A DNA stretch of 38,589 nt from CANIZL01 sp043788645 (GTDB lineage: Bacteria > Verrucomicrobiota > Verrucomicrobiia > Limisphaerales > UBA9464). The position numbers were made by a program, and so were the translations under genes. How positions within the stretch are numbered: the stretch's first letter is position 1; each line of letters starts with the position of its first letter. Location: assembly GCA_043788645.1 (NCBI GenBank), contig JAYVTS010000153.1, positions 1 through 38,589 on the forward strand, in the 5' to 3' direction. A model generated the notes under the pieces. That model worked only from the letters and a program-made list of their open reading frames with translations. It had not been told where the DNA came from and did not search any database. Shown piece after piece: positions 8,558-16,900 of the stretch.

Positions 8558-10183
8558 GTGTCGCCTGGGGAAACATCGGCATCTGAGGGCAAACAGGCGC
8601 TTGCCACGGTCCTCCCGCCGTGCGTGCAATATGAAGACTCGCATCTGCTGGTGGTTCGGAAACCAGCCGGATGGAATACACACGCCCCGTCGCCCTACGC
8701 GGGGGAAGGCATCTACGATTGGCTTCACCATCGCGAACCGCGTTGGGCTACGCTAGCGATTCTGCATCGTCTCGATAAGGAAACCAGTGGTCTCCTAGTT
8801 TTTGGCAAAACACCCGAAGCCAATCGGTCGCTCACCCAACAATTCACCGACCGTTCCGTGCTCAAGCAATACACCCTTTGGGTGAGTCGGCGCCCGGACC
8901 GTGAAGCATGGACCATTGAATCGGTCCTGATTCGGACCGGTGATCGGTATACCAGCCGCCCCTCGGCTGCGAGCGGTGAACGTGCGGAAACCCACTTTCG
9001 AGTGGTTGGCCCAATCGAAGGCGGCCACTGGGAACTTGAAGCCGAGCCGCGGACCGGTCGAACGCATCAGATCCGAGTGCATGCGGCCGAGGCGGGCTGT
9101 CCAATCGTCGGAGATTTGCTTTACGGCGGAGTCAAATTTTCAAGGGTTTGTTTGCATGCGACACAGCTCGAATTTGCGCACCCGGAGGATGGCAGGCGGG
9201 TGCGGTTTGAGTCGGTCGCAGACTTTCTCTCGGAGCCACGCATCCAATTGCGCAGTGCGTTCATTTCGCCAAGCGAGACCGACGCTTTTCGCCTTCGGCA
9301 TGGCGCCCCGGACGGAACACCCCAAACCTACGTAGATCAAGTGGGGCCGTTTACGCTGGTCCAGCAACCGAGCGCCGAAACGATTCCGCCAAACCTCGCC
9401 GGTGGGGTCTATCGAAAAATCCTTCGGCGAGACGTGCGACAATCAACCCTCGAGGAGACTTCTCCCCAACACGTCACTGGGCTCACGGCTCCTGATCGCT
9501 TCTTCATCCGCGAGAATGGACTGAAATATGAATTGAGTTTTCGTGAAGGGTATAGCGTGGGTTTGTTTTTGGATCAACGCGACAACCGACGCCGATTGCT
9601 CGTCAATCAGATCGCCGCCGGATTCCCGCTCCGACCTCGGGCCCTGGATCTGACCGGAACGGAAGTCTTAAATGCATTTGCCTATACCTGTGGTTTTAGC
9701 CTTTGCGCCGCCGTTGCGGGGGCGCGGACCACCTCGCTCGATCTTTCGCGCAAATACCTTGATTGGGGGCGCCGCAATTTTGTTCATAACCATCTCGATC
9801 CCGCCGCGCATGATTTTATTTATGGGGATTGTTTCGATTGGATCAAGCGGCTAGCGAAGAAAGGGCGTGTGTTTGACATCGTGGTGCTCGATCCGCCGAC
9901 CTTTTCGCGCTCAAAGGAATGGGGTGATTTCCGAGCGGACCAGGACTATGGGCGATTGGTGACGTCGGTGATGCCCTTGTTGAAAGCGGACGGAGTGCTA
10001 TTGGCCTCGACTAATGCGGCGCGGTTTGAACCCGAATTGTTTTTGGCCCAGGTTCGGGAAGCGATTCGGCAGACAGGGCGCCGAATTGGGCAAGAGCATT
10101 ATGTACCACAACCACCCGATTTTCCGATCAGTCGAGCAGAATCGGCCTACTTGAAGACCGTCTGGGTACGCATCGTGAAGTAA
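8558..10183 (+). CDS. Fusion of an RluA-type pseudouridine synthase and an RlmI/RlmK-like 23S rRNA methyltransferase
   Basis: Two RNA-modifying modules in one 541-residue chain. Residues about 25-230 are an RluA-family pseudouridine synthase: HRLDKETSGLLVF begins at His70 with catalytic Asp73, and EPRTGRTHQIRVH carries the family's other signature. No S4 domain precedes it. Residues about 280-541 are a class I SAM-dependent methyltransferase of the RlmI/RlmK (m5C or m7G 23S rRNA) type: YSVGLFLDQRDNRR, motif I region LNAFAYTCGF from 371, the acidic end of strand 2 (SLDLSRK), and DPPTFSRSK from 445. Motif I has TCGF where most relatives have TGGF. Modules of these families normally act on the ribosome, so both halves probably modify neighbouring large-subunit sites; which sites is unknown. 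The start is GTG, one base after the upstream gene. Confidence 0.88.
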   Translation: MSPGETSASEGKQALATVLPPCVQYEDSHLLVVRKPAGWNTHAPSPYAGEGIYDWLHHREPRWATLAILHRLDKETSGLLVFGKTPEANRSLTQQFTDRSVLKQYTLWVSRRPDREAWTIESVLIRTGDRYTSRPSAASGERAETHFRVVGPIEGGHWELEAEPRTGRTHQIRVHAAEAGCPIVGDLLYGGVKFSRVCLHATQLEFAHPEDGRRVRFESVADFLSEPRIQLRSAFISPSETDAFRLRHGAPDGTPQTYVDQVGPFTLVQQPSAETIPPNLAGGVYRKILRRDVRQSTLEETSPQHVTGLTAPDRFFIRENGLKYELSFREGYSVGLFLDQRDNRRRLLVNQIAAGFPLRPRALDLTGTEVLNAFAYTCGFSLCAAVAGARTTSLDLSRKYLDWGRRNFVHNHLDPAAHDFIYGDCFDWIKRLAKKGRVFDIVVLDPPTFSRSKEWGDFRADQDYGRLVTSVMPLLKADGVLLASTNAARFEPELFLAQVREAIRQTGRRIGQEHYVPQPPDFPISRAESAYLKTVWVRIVK

Positions 10184-10184
10184 A

Positions 10185-10236
10185 AAAGTCGCCGCTTGCC
10201 GACCTGGGTGAGACGCGACAGCAAGCGGTGAGGAGT
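10185..10236 (+). terminator. Possible hairpin after the RluA/RlmK fusion gene
   Basis: CCGCTTGC and GCAAGCGG form a perfect 8-bp inverted repeat in the first 50 bases after the gene, with a loop of about 20 bases. There is no T tract, so it is a weak candidate. The rest of the gap to 10453 holds a 6-bp CCACGG/CCGTGG palindrome and nothing else I recognise. Confidence 0.35.
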
Positions 10237-10453
10237 CAATCGTATCCGTCAATAGTGTTCACCACGTTGAGGTCCCGAAATCAGCGACAGGAGCATCGGC
10301 GCGGGCCGCGGACGAATGCAACGTTAGCATCATCGTGAGCAAGACCTCCGTCCGGGAGTGATTCCACGGAAATTTCGACGATCCGTGGTCAATGCCTCGG
10401 TCCATGTCGGAAAGGTCAACCAAGCAGAGGTCATGCCTCGCCCCAATTGAATG

Positions 10454-12658
10454 TCAGTCTTTTGTAGTTTTAGGTGTTTCTGCGCTTGTCTTCGAAGAGA
10501 CCGCGCCGGCCGATTTCTTCTCAACGCCAAATGAACCATCGGTCCATCGGTAAAGAAATCCGCCTTCCCAGACGAATTGGTACGCGGCATAGGCAATCAA
10601 TATGACGACAACCCACTTAATCACTTGAGCAACGATGTTCTTTTCCGCAAAGGCATCATGGTGATCAATCTGTGAACCCGGCGGTATTTTGGCGATCCCG
10701 GTCAGCGTCGTGCCAAATGGCACGTTGATCTTTGCCTTGCTGTTCACGGCCCATCCGTTCGCGTCTAAGATCGGTCCGAGACTGCGTTTCCGCAGTTTAA
10801 GATAGGCTAAGATGCAGGAAGGAATCGAAATAATGAGCATCAGGCCGATCAGAGTTCCAATGATGGCCGCCGGACCGTAGGAGCCGATTTTCACGAATCC
10901 CGAAACCATGGCAGTGAGAAAACCACCAATCGCACCGAAGGCCACACCCATCGCCGCGACCGCGCCCACGTCGATTTTCTTGGGTTCCGGCACTTTCGCC
11001 TTGTCGGCGTTGGCCGCCGCTAGGGCTGCCGTGGCCAGCTTGTCGGTAGCCGCCGAATCGGCGGCCGCGGCCCGTTTCGCCACCTGCTCCTCAATCATCC
11101 GCACGAACTTCTTATACGGAGCCCACCAGGCCTGGCGTAGACTAATCGGATTTTCGATCAATTTGGTAATCGTCGCATCGAAATCACGACCCTTACGATC
11201 ATAGAACAGACCGTTGCGCCCCACCATCAGGTTGTCGCTATCGCCATCGGTGAACGCGGCGACCACCTGCATTTTTTCGCCCGTCGCCTTCCGGAAACAA
11301 TCGATGTAAGCGAGATACGTACCCGCTAGACCCGCCATGGTGGCGTGTTTACCTGCATCCTCGACCGAGAGCACCAGGCCGCACGAGCGTTGATCGAGAT
11401 ACAAGGTACCCGCTTGGAAAATCGCCGGCGCCCCCCCGTCGTAGAAGTCCTTGAAATTAACAAAGTTGATTACCAATCGGTAAAGATCGCGGTTTAACCG
11501 AACGAGCTTCTCGACGGTCGCGATCCCATTGGCCTCCGGTTCTTTGGCTTTGTCGGCTACGATCAGTTCGTTGAGTTTTTTCTGCACTGGACCGGCGAGA
11601 AGTTCTCGCACGCGCTTGAGTCCGAGCTTTTCCACGCTGCTACCGGCCTTGCTGGCGGCCCACGCCTCGTAGGCAACCATTTTGCCTTGGAGGTCAGCCC
11701 AATCGGCCTCGGTCAGTTCCGCTTTATCTCCAAGCAACGGCTTCACCGCGGCGGATTGGAAGGTTGCCAGCGCGGCTGCATGGGCTGGATTGACCGCGCC
11801 CTTGAGAGGAAGCGGTTTGCCGGGAGCAACTTGAGCGAGGGGAAAATCGGCAATTTCCGAAGCACTGATGGAAAGGTCCTTGCGTGCAATCGCAACGTAC
11901 TCGTCTTCTTTGCGGTTGAGGAGCGTCGCGGTGCGAGGGTCGAAGGCGGCCAATCGGCACCGGCCAAAATAATCATCCACCTTGGCTCGGACGGCTTTGA
12001 CCGCTCCGGCCGCGGCGGCCATGCACTCACCCAAGGGAAGGATATTTTTCCCATCGACATCGGCCTTCGCATTCCACTCGCTGAAGGCCTTCGCATCGGC
12101 GAAAAATCCATCCAACTTGGCTTGGTCCAACCCAGGCTTGGTGGAACGATCCAGCACGGTGCCGGTCACGCTAGCAATGTCTGCAAATGCAGCCTTCGTC
12201 GCCTCGTCCGGACAGGAATCAGAAATGATCACGCCATCCCCGTTGAAAGTCGTGTTAGCAAAAATTTTATTCGCGTCACTTACCTCCGCCACGGAGAGCC
12301 CCGTGGCGTCCGTTCTGCCGAGGAATTGGGCGATTTGTTTCGCTGAGGCGGCGATGGCGGCGTCCGCAATGTCTGCGAAAGCGAGGGTATCGGATTCCTT
12401 CAGGAGCAAGTCCGGGTTCTTGAGCGCGCCCGTAGCAAACTTGGCCGCCGCGATGAGTTCGGGAGCGCGAATGCGGCTGTCTTTGTCGAGATCAATGAGT
12501 TCAGCGGTGCGTTTGTCGAACTCGATGCCGGTGGTCGGACACGCCAACGCAGTCCAGAGTTTCTGGTCGAGTTGGTCGAGATTTGCTAGATCGGCACCGG
12601 ACTCGATCTTGACTTGATCGAAGCCACCGGCGCGGAAGAATTTCCATTGGTGAGCCAT
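10454..12658 (-). CDS. Large membrane protein with an EF-hand-like loop, function unknown
   Basis: A 734-residue protein that I do not recognise by function. Near the N-terminus DLDKDSRIRAPE (56-67) fits the EF-hand calcium-loop pattern with acidic residues at positions 1, 3, 5 and 12. A long, mostly helical, Ala/Lys-rich soluble part follows. The C-terminal 170 residues hold two adjacent hydrophobic segments (about 567-594 and 595-621), a small soluble block with ILDANGWAVN and INVPFGTTLT, and a third hydrophobic segment at about 675-697, then a polar Ser/Thr/Lys tail. There is no signal peptide; the start MAHQWKFFRAGGFDQVKI is a natural soluble beginning. The bulk is probably cytoplasmic or anchored by its C-terminus. 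A second acidic loop (FTDGDSDNLMVG) may be another metal site. Similar proteins are, as far as I recall, annotated only as hypothetical. It stands alone, transcribed away from the DUF481 gene's terminator. Confidence 0.8.
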   Translation of the reverse strand: MAHQWKFFRAGGFDQVKIESGADLANLDQLDQKLWTALACPTTGIEFDKRTAELIDLDKDSRIRAPELIAAAKFATGALKNPDLLLKESDTLAFADIADAAIAASAKQIAQFLGRTDATGLSVAEVSDANKIFANTTFNGDGVIISDSCPDEATKAAFADIASVTGTVLDRSTKPGLDQAKLDGFFADAKAFSEWNAKADVDGKNILPLGECMAAAAGAVKAVRAKVDDYFGRCRLAAFDPRTATLLNRKEDEYVAIARKDLSISASEIADFPLAQVAPGKPLPLKGAVNPAHAAALATFQSAAVKPLLGDKAELTEADWADLQGKMVAYEAWAASKAGSSVEKLGLKRVRELLAGPVQKKLNELIVADKAKEPEANGIATVEKLVRLNRDLYRLVINFVNFKDFYDGGAPAIFQAGTLYLDQRSCGLVLSVEDAGKHATMAGLAGTYLAYIDCFRKATGEKMQVVAAFTDGDSDNLMVGRNGLFYDRKGRDFDATITKLIENPISLRQAWWAPYKKFVRMIEEQVAKRAAAADSAATDKLATAALAAANADKAKVPEPKKIDVGAVAAMGVAFGAIGGFLTAMVSGFVKIGSYGPAAIIGTLIGLMLIISIPSCILAYLKLRKRSLGPILDANGWAVNSKAKINVPFGTTLTGIAKIPPGSQIDHHDAFAEKNIVAQVIKWVVVILIAYAAYQFVWEGGFLYRWTDGSFGVEKKSAGAVSSKTSAETPKTTKD

Positions 12659-12940
12659 AACGAGGGGAACAGAATTGAACTAAGGGGTCTGTCTGACCAT
12701 AGCCCAAGCCGCTAGGCGGATAGGCAGGCTGGTAAACTGGGTGTGACGGTTCGCGGCCGCAACCAGTTTTAGCACCGATATTTCATGCCTCCCCACTTTG
12801 GTGCTTCGGTTTCATCGGGGTTCGGATCGACGAATTGCATCAGTCTCCAATTGGCTGTGAACCAAGGGGGTTCGCGAAATTCCTCTCACTTTACTTCATC
12901 CCGCGTCAAACGAGGATGAAATATCGGGACCCGTGAAGAG
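12659..12940. other. Gene-free stretch upstream of the EF-hand membrane protein gene
   Basis: Must contain the minus-strand promoter of the 10454-12658 gene, but no clear promoter was recognised. A 38-codon open minus-strand frame (12769-12885, internal ATG at 12840) encodes a protein-like stretch containing PPWFTANWRL and PNPDETEAPKW. It has no start codon at its beginning and may be a remnant. Confidence 0.35.
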
Positions 12941-12973
12941 GAAAAAACCGCCCAAGATTTTCACCCGGGCGGT
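12941..12973 (-). terminator. Rho-independent terminator of the DUF481 gene
   Basis: On the minus strand ACCGCCC (12973-12967) pairs with GGGCGGT (12953-12947), and six T residues follow in the transcript (complement of the A run at 12942-12947). It lies 36 bases beyond the stop codon of the DUF481 gene. Confidence 0.85.
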
Positions 12974-13008
12974 CAGTGAGTCGGAAAAATTGAAACCTGA
13001 TTCGGCGC

Positions 13009-13731
13009 TTAGAAGGAATACGAAAGGCCGCCGAGAAGCTGGACATCGTTTTTCAATCGACCGAAAGCCGGATGACTGCGGTAGGTATCCTTCACGGTCA
13101 AGGTACTGGCGAGGTTACCGGCCAATTTTGCTGTCAAGGTTGCCCCAAAATTGACGACGTAATCGCCGAAGTCATCCACACGCGGGAGGTACTCCGCGTC
13201 CTGGGCCAAACTGACATGGTCGTTGAACTTGTGGGTGAAATGCTCGGCTGCACGCAGCGTGAAATAGGTATGGGAACTCGCACCTTTAAATTTCTCAAAA
13301 ACGACTCCTGGCCCAGCTTCGGCGCTCAGGGTGGTATCTGCATCTTTGATGAAATAGTAACCAACACCTGGGCTCACCGTTGCACGGTAGTTAATGCTCG
13401 CAACCGTGTCGCGGCGAACGTCGGCGTGGCCGTAGGCGTACCAGCGCTCATTAATTAGGCGGTTGTACTGACCAAATCCGCCGTAGTTTTCGATATTCTT
13501 GGCCCCATTGGCCTTGCCGTAAGCTCCGTCAATCCCGAAGGCGAGTTCGTTTTGGTCCCACTTGCGACCGGTGAGGATATTGCCCCCCACCAGAGTCGAA
13601 CTTGAGTTGCCACGAGCGATCGCGACGTTGAGGCCAGCGGTCGATTTCCAACCGGTATCTTCGGCGGAAACGCTGGTCATGGCAGCCAGTGCAGCCAGTG
13701 CGGCCGCGGTAAGTGCAAACTTTTTATGCAT
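13009..13731 (-). CDS. DUF481 (YdiY-like) outer-membrane beta-barrel protein
   Basis: 240 residues with a clear signal peptide (MHKKFALTAAALAALAAMTSVSA, cleavage before EDTGW). The mature part is made of alternating strands rich in Gly, Tyr and Phe ending in LLGGLSYSF. The terminal aromatic residue is the outer-membrane beta-barrel insertion signature. The pattern 'GW.....LN.A...GNS.S......' and regular ~20-residue strand pairs match the DUF481 family (salt-induced outer-membrane proteins such as YdiY), whose biochemical role is unknown. The frame is open 15 codons further upstream, but the ATG at 13731 begins the signal peptide. It has its own terminator, and an AT-rich upstream region of about 100 bases probably holds its promoter. 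Confidence 0.85.
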   Translation of the reverse strand: MHKKFALTAAALAALAAMTSVSAEDTGWKSTAGLNVAIARGNSSSTLVGGNILTGRKWDQNELAFGIDGAYGKANGAKNIENYGGFGQYNRLINERWYAYGHADVRRDTVASINYRATVSPGVGYYFIKDADTTLSAEAGPGVVFEKFKGASSHTYFTLRAAEHFTHKFNDHVSLAQDAEYLPRVDDFGDYVVNFGATLTAKLAGNLASTLTVKDTYRSHPAFGRLKNDVQLLGGLSYSF

Positions 13732-13827
13732 ACTAAGTAGAAGGTTAGCAGTAGTCGAAAGACAACAGGTCGGCAACGTTCATTTTACGATTTCAACCAT
13801 TATGACAGGCATGATATTTTACATTCT

Positions 13828-13977
13828 TTAAAAGGCCGAATAGACGGTGCCGGAGAATCGCTCGGGATCGACGAAGATTTCAACGATCAAAAATTCCTCA
13901 AGGTGCGCGTCGATCCACCATTGGGGTGTCATGAGGTACCAGTCATTTCGGATTCCGGGGCTGGACCCGGCTTTCAT
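13828..13977 (-). CDS. Small ORF of 49 codons overlapping the stop of the giant secreted protein gene
   Basis: The ATG at 13977-13975 shares bases with the TGA of the 2029-codon gene (ATGA overlap), the classic arrangement for translational coupling. The product is aromatic- and acid-rich, with NDWYLMTPQWWID and EEFLIVEIFVDPERF. It has no signal peptide and no family that I recognise. It ends in TAA at 13828, before the DUF481 promoter region. It could be a real small protein or a chance frame; the overlap and protein-like composition favour the former slightly. Confidence 0.4.
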   Translation of the reverse strand: MKAGSSPGIRNDWYLMTPQWWIDAHLEEFLIVEIFVDPERFSGTVYSAF

Positions 13978-16900
13978 CGCCCGGCCTTCGGCTGAGAGTT
14001 ATTCCCGGTGCTGACGGTCAACCGACTCGGTTCACCACCGCCGATTCCAATCTGATAGAGCTCAAACCCCGCGTCACGATCCGAGGCAAATAACAACGTG
14101 CGACTGTCGTTGAGCCACGACGGATCCACGTCCGTGCTCGGGTGATGGGTCAATTGTCGTAGCTCGGAACCGTCGGGGTGGATGAGGTATAGTTCCGGGT
14201 TTCCATCCCGCGTAGAAACAAACGCAATCCACGTCCCGTCCGGAGACCAAACCGGTTGCGTATCATCAGCGGGGTTTGGCCCGATTAACTGGGGGTTTGT
14301 GCCATCGTTGTTCATGATCCAAAGATCCCAATTACCAGTGCGGCGTGATGCAAACACGATTCGACTCCCATCCGGTGAGAAGGAGGGCCAGCGATCCGCG
14401 TCGGTATTGGTTGTGATCCGCGTAACGCCTGTGCCGTCGATGTGGGCCAAATAAATTTCGGGGTTGCCCGCCCGTTCGGAAACGAATGCGAAGCCAGTGC
14501 CATCCGGCCGCCAAGTTGGATCATAATCCGCCGCCACTTCCATCGTCAATCGGGTGATCGGATTCGTGCCACCTAGCTCCATCCGGTAGAGTTCAGGGTT
14601 TCCGTCGCGCGTGGACACAAACACGATCGTTCCACCTTGAGGCGCCACCGACGGGCTGTAGTCTTCCGCCGGATGAGTGGTCAATCGTGTTTCCGACTCC
14701 TTGATCCCGTCCAGTTGATAAAGTTCCCGATTACCATCTCGCGTCGAAACAAATACCAGGGGAGCCATTCCTCCAGCGAATCCGGTATCGCCAAACTCCG
14801 AGGTATCATTCAAGGAATCCGCCACCGTGGCATGGAGTTGATATCGCGTGCCGACGTCGGCCGGTCGGAGGTCGACGGATACCACCCATTCACCATGCAC
14901 GACGATCCCGCTCCCGAGAAACCGCTCGCCTTCGTCGGCCGAATCCGCAAAGAGTTCGATGGTACCGCCGTCGTCCACGAAGGCCGACCCGGTCACCCGC
15001 TGACGGCCCACACTGGTGATGGTCGGTGCGTCCAGTTGGCGATTGCCCCCACTAGAAAGTTGGATGCCCCTGCCGAGATTCGCGGTGATGGAATTCAAGG
15101 TGATGCGGTTGCCCACCGACTGGTTGCCGACGACATCGACCCCTAGACCATTCCGCAGGATGCGATTGGTCCGGATCAGGTTGTCGCTGGCGCCGTTGAC
15201 CAAGCTGAGACCGGCCAGGGAATTATCACGGATCAGGGATTCAAAAACACGGTTGTGTGAGGCTTGGTCGAGGCGAATCCCAATGGCATTATCCCCGATC
15301 CGATTGTCGGTACCGATTTCATTGAAGGCCGCCCGATCATCCATTAGCACGCCGGTGCCACCCTGCGCGATGGAATTGCCCGCCACGCGGCAGCCGGTCG
15401 TGGCGGCACCGGTCAGTTTTAGTCCGACGTCATTGCGCAAAAGATGATTACCGGTTGCGCCGGGTATCAAGGCCCCGATGTCGTTCACCGGCGATTGATT
15501 GATTTCGACGCCAAACTTGGGATGGCCGGTGATGGTGGCGTCGCTGATGATCATGCCGGTGACGCCCGCTTCCAGGACGAGGCCCGATTGTTGCACTAGC
15601 CCGACGCGGGCATCCTCGTGGATTTGGGAATGCTGAATTCGATTTCCCGTGCTGGTCGCTCCGCGGATGCGGATGCCGACACCCCCATTGTTCCGCACCT
15701 CGGGACCGCGTCCCGTGTCATCGCCGAACACATTGAACGCGGCTCCATTTTCGATCAGGATCCCGTCGCCCCCATTGCCGGCCGTCTCGTCCAGGATTGG
15801 CAGGCCGATTTGGGGATCAGGAAATAGGTTGGCCGCCGTGCCGTGGTCGCGGAGGATCAGGCCTTGTGCCGTGCAGTGATTGATCTGCAATCCGGGGAAC
15901 TCATTTTGATTAGCGCCGCCTTCCAGGATGAGACCGACGCCGAGTCCATTCTTAATTCGGAGCGCGAGCCGATTCTGACTCGCTCCACGGACAGCAGCGC
16001 CGGCTTCGGCTGGTGCCTCGATCAGGAAGGTCAAGACGTTGAGTGACGTGGCGGCGTCCACCAACTCAACTCCGAGCGCGTCTTGGGTGGATGTCCCCTG
16101 CGACACGAACCCCACGGTGCCGGCTTCAAGCCGCAAACCGGCGGCCAGATTGCCGCGGGTTTCAAGCGGGATTGGCCCAACAATATTGGTGCCCCCGATG
16201 ATGCGCACGCCAAACAGCCGATTGAAGCCGGCGCGGACATTGCCCAGGATCGTGCTCGGTGCCTGGCGGATTTCCACTCCGGTGCCGCCGTTGCCCTCTG
16301 CCAGAATGGGATCGAGTACATTGCCGGTCGCGCCGTCACGCACGGTGAAGCCATTCACACCATTGGACTGGGAATGAAAAATACGAATTTGATTCTTAAC
16401 CACGCCCAGGCCGGAAAGGTAGGCTCCGTCTGACCGGTTGCGCGCGATTGGGCCGAGGCCCTGGATTTGGTTTTCGGACGCGGCATCCAAGAGGGCCAAG
16501 CCATGGGCCGTGTTGCCCCGGAATGGAATTAGCCCCCCCGGCGTAGGAAGGAAACCGGTGGTCATCGCTACCTGATTCCCTTGGGCACCACCCTTCAAGG
16601 TGACTCCATTATTCCCATTGGCGGTCGTTAGCACTTCCACTTGATTCATCTGCCCGCCATCGATCACCAGACCGTCGTAGGTGTTGCTGATGCAGGTCAC
16701 ATGGAGAATATTGTGGTGGCCTTGGACAATGATCCCCTCGTTTTGCGACCCGGTCACCACCACCGCGTCTAACGTGTTATAGTTGCCCGTGATTAACAGT
16801 CGTCCGCGCACCACCATGTTGACCAGGTGATTGAAGTTGCCGTCGATCGTCAACGCCCCTTCTATGGTGGGTGGGGATCCGTCCCCGCTGACGAGGGTCT

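Noticed and set aside
10370..10400. CCACGG/CCGTGG palindrome downstream of the EF-hand protein gene
   Set aside because: Six-base arms, 16-base loop and no T tract; not enough to call a terminator.
11687..12346. 219-codon plus-strand frame inside the EF-hand membrane protein gene
   Set aside because: Shadow frame opposite a clear coding sequence; no protein family pattern.
12769..12885. 38-codon open minus-strand frame with a protein-like sequence (PPWFTANWRL, PNPDETEAPKW)
   Set aside because: No start codon at the beginning; the only ATG gives 23 residues. Short enough to be chance.
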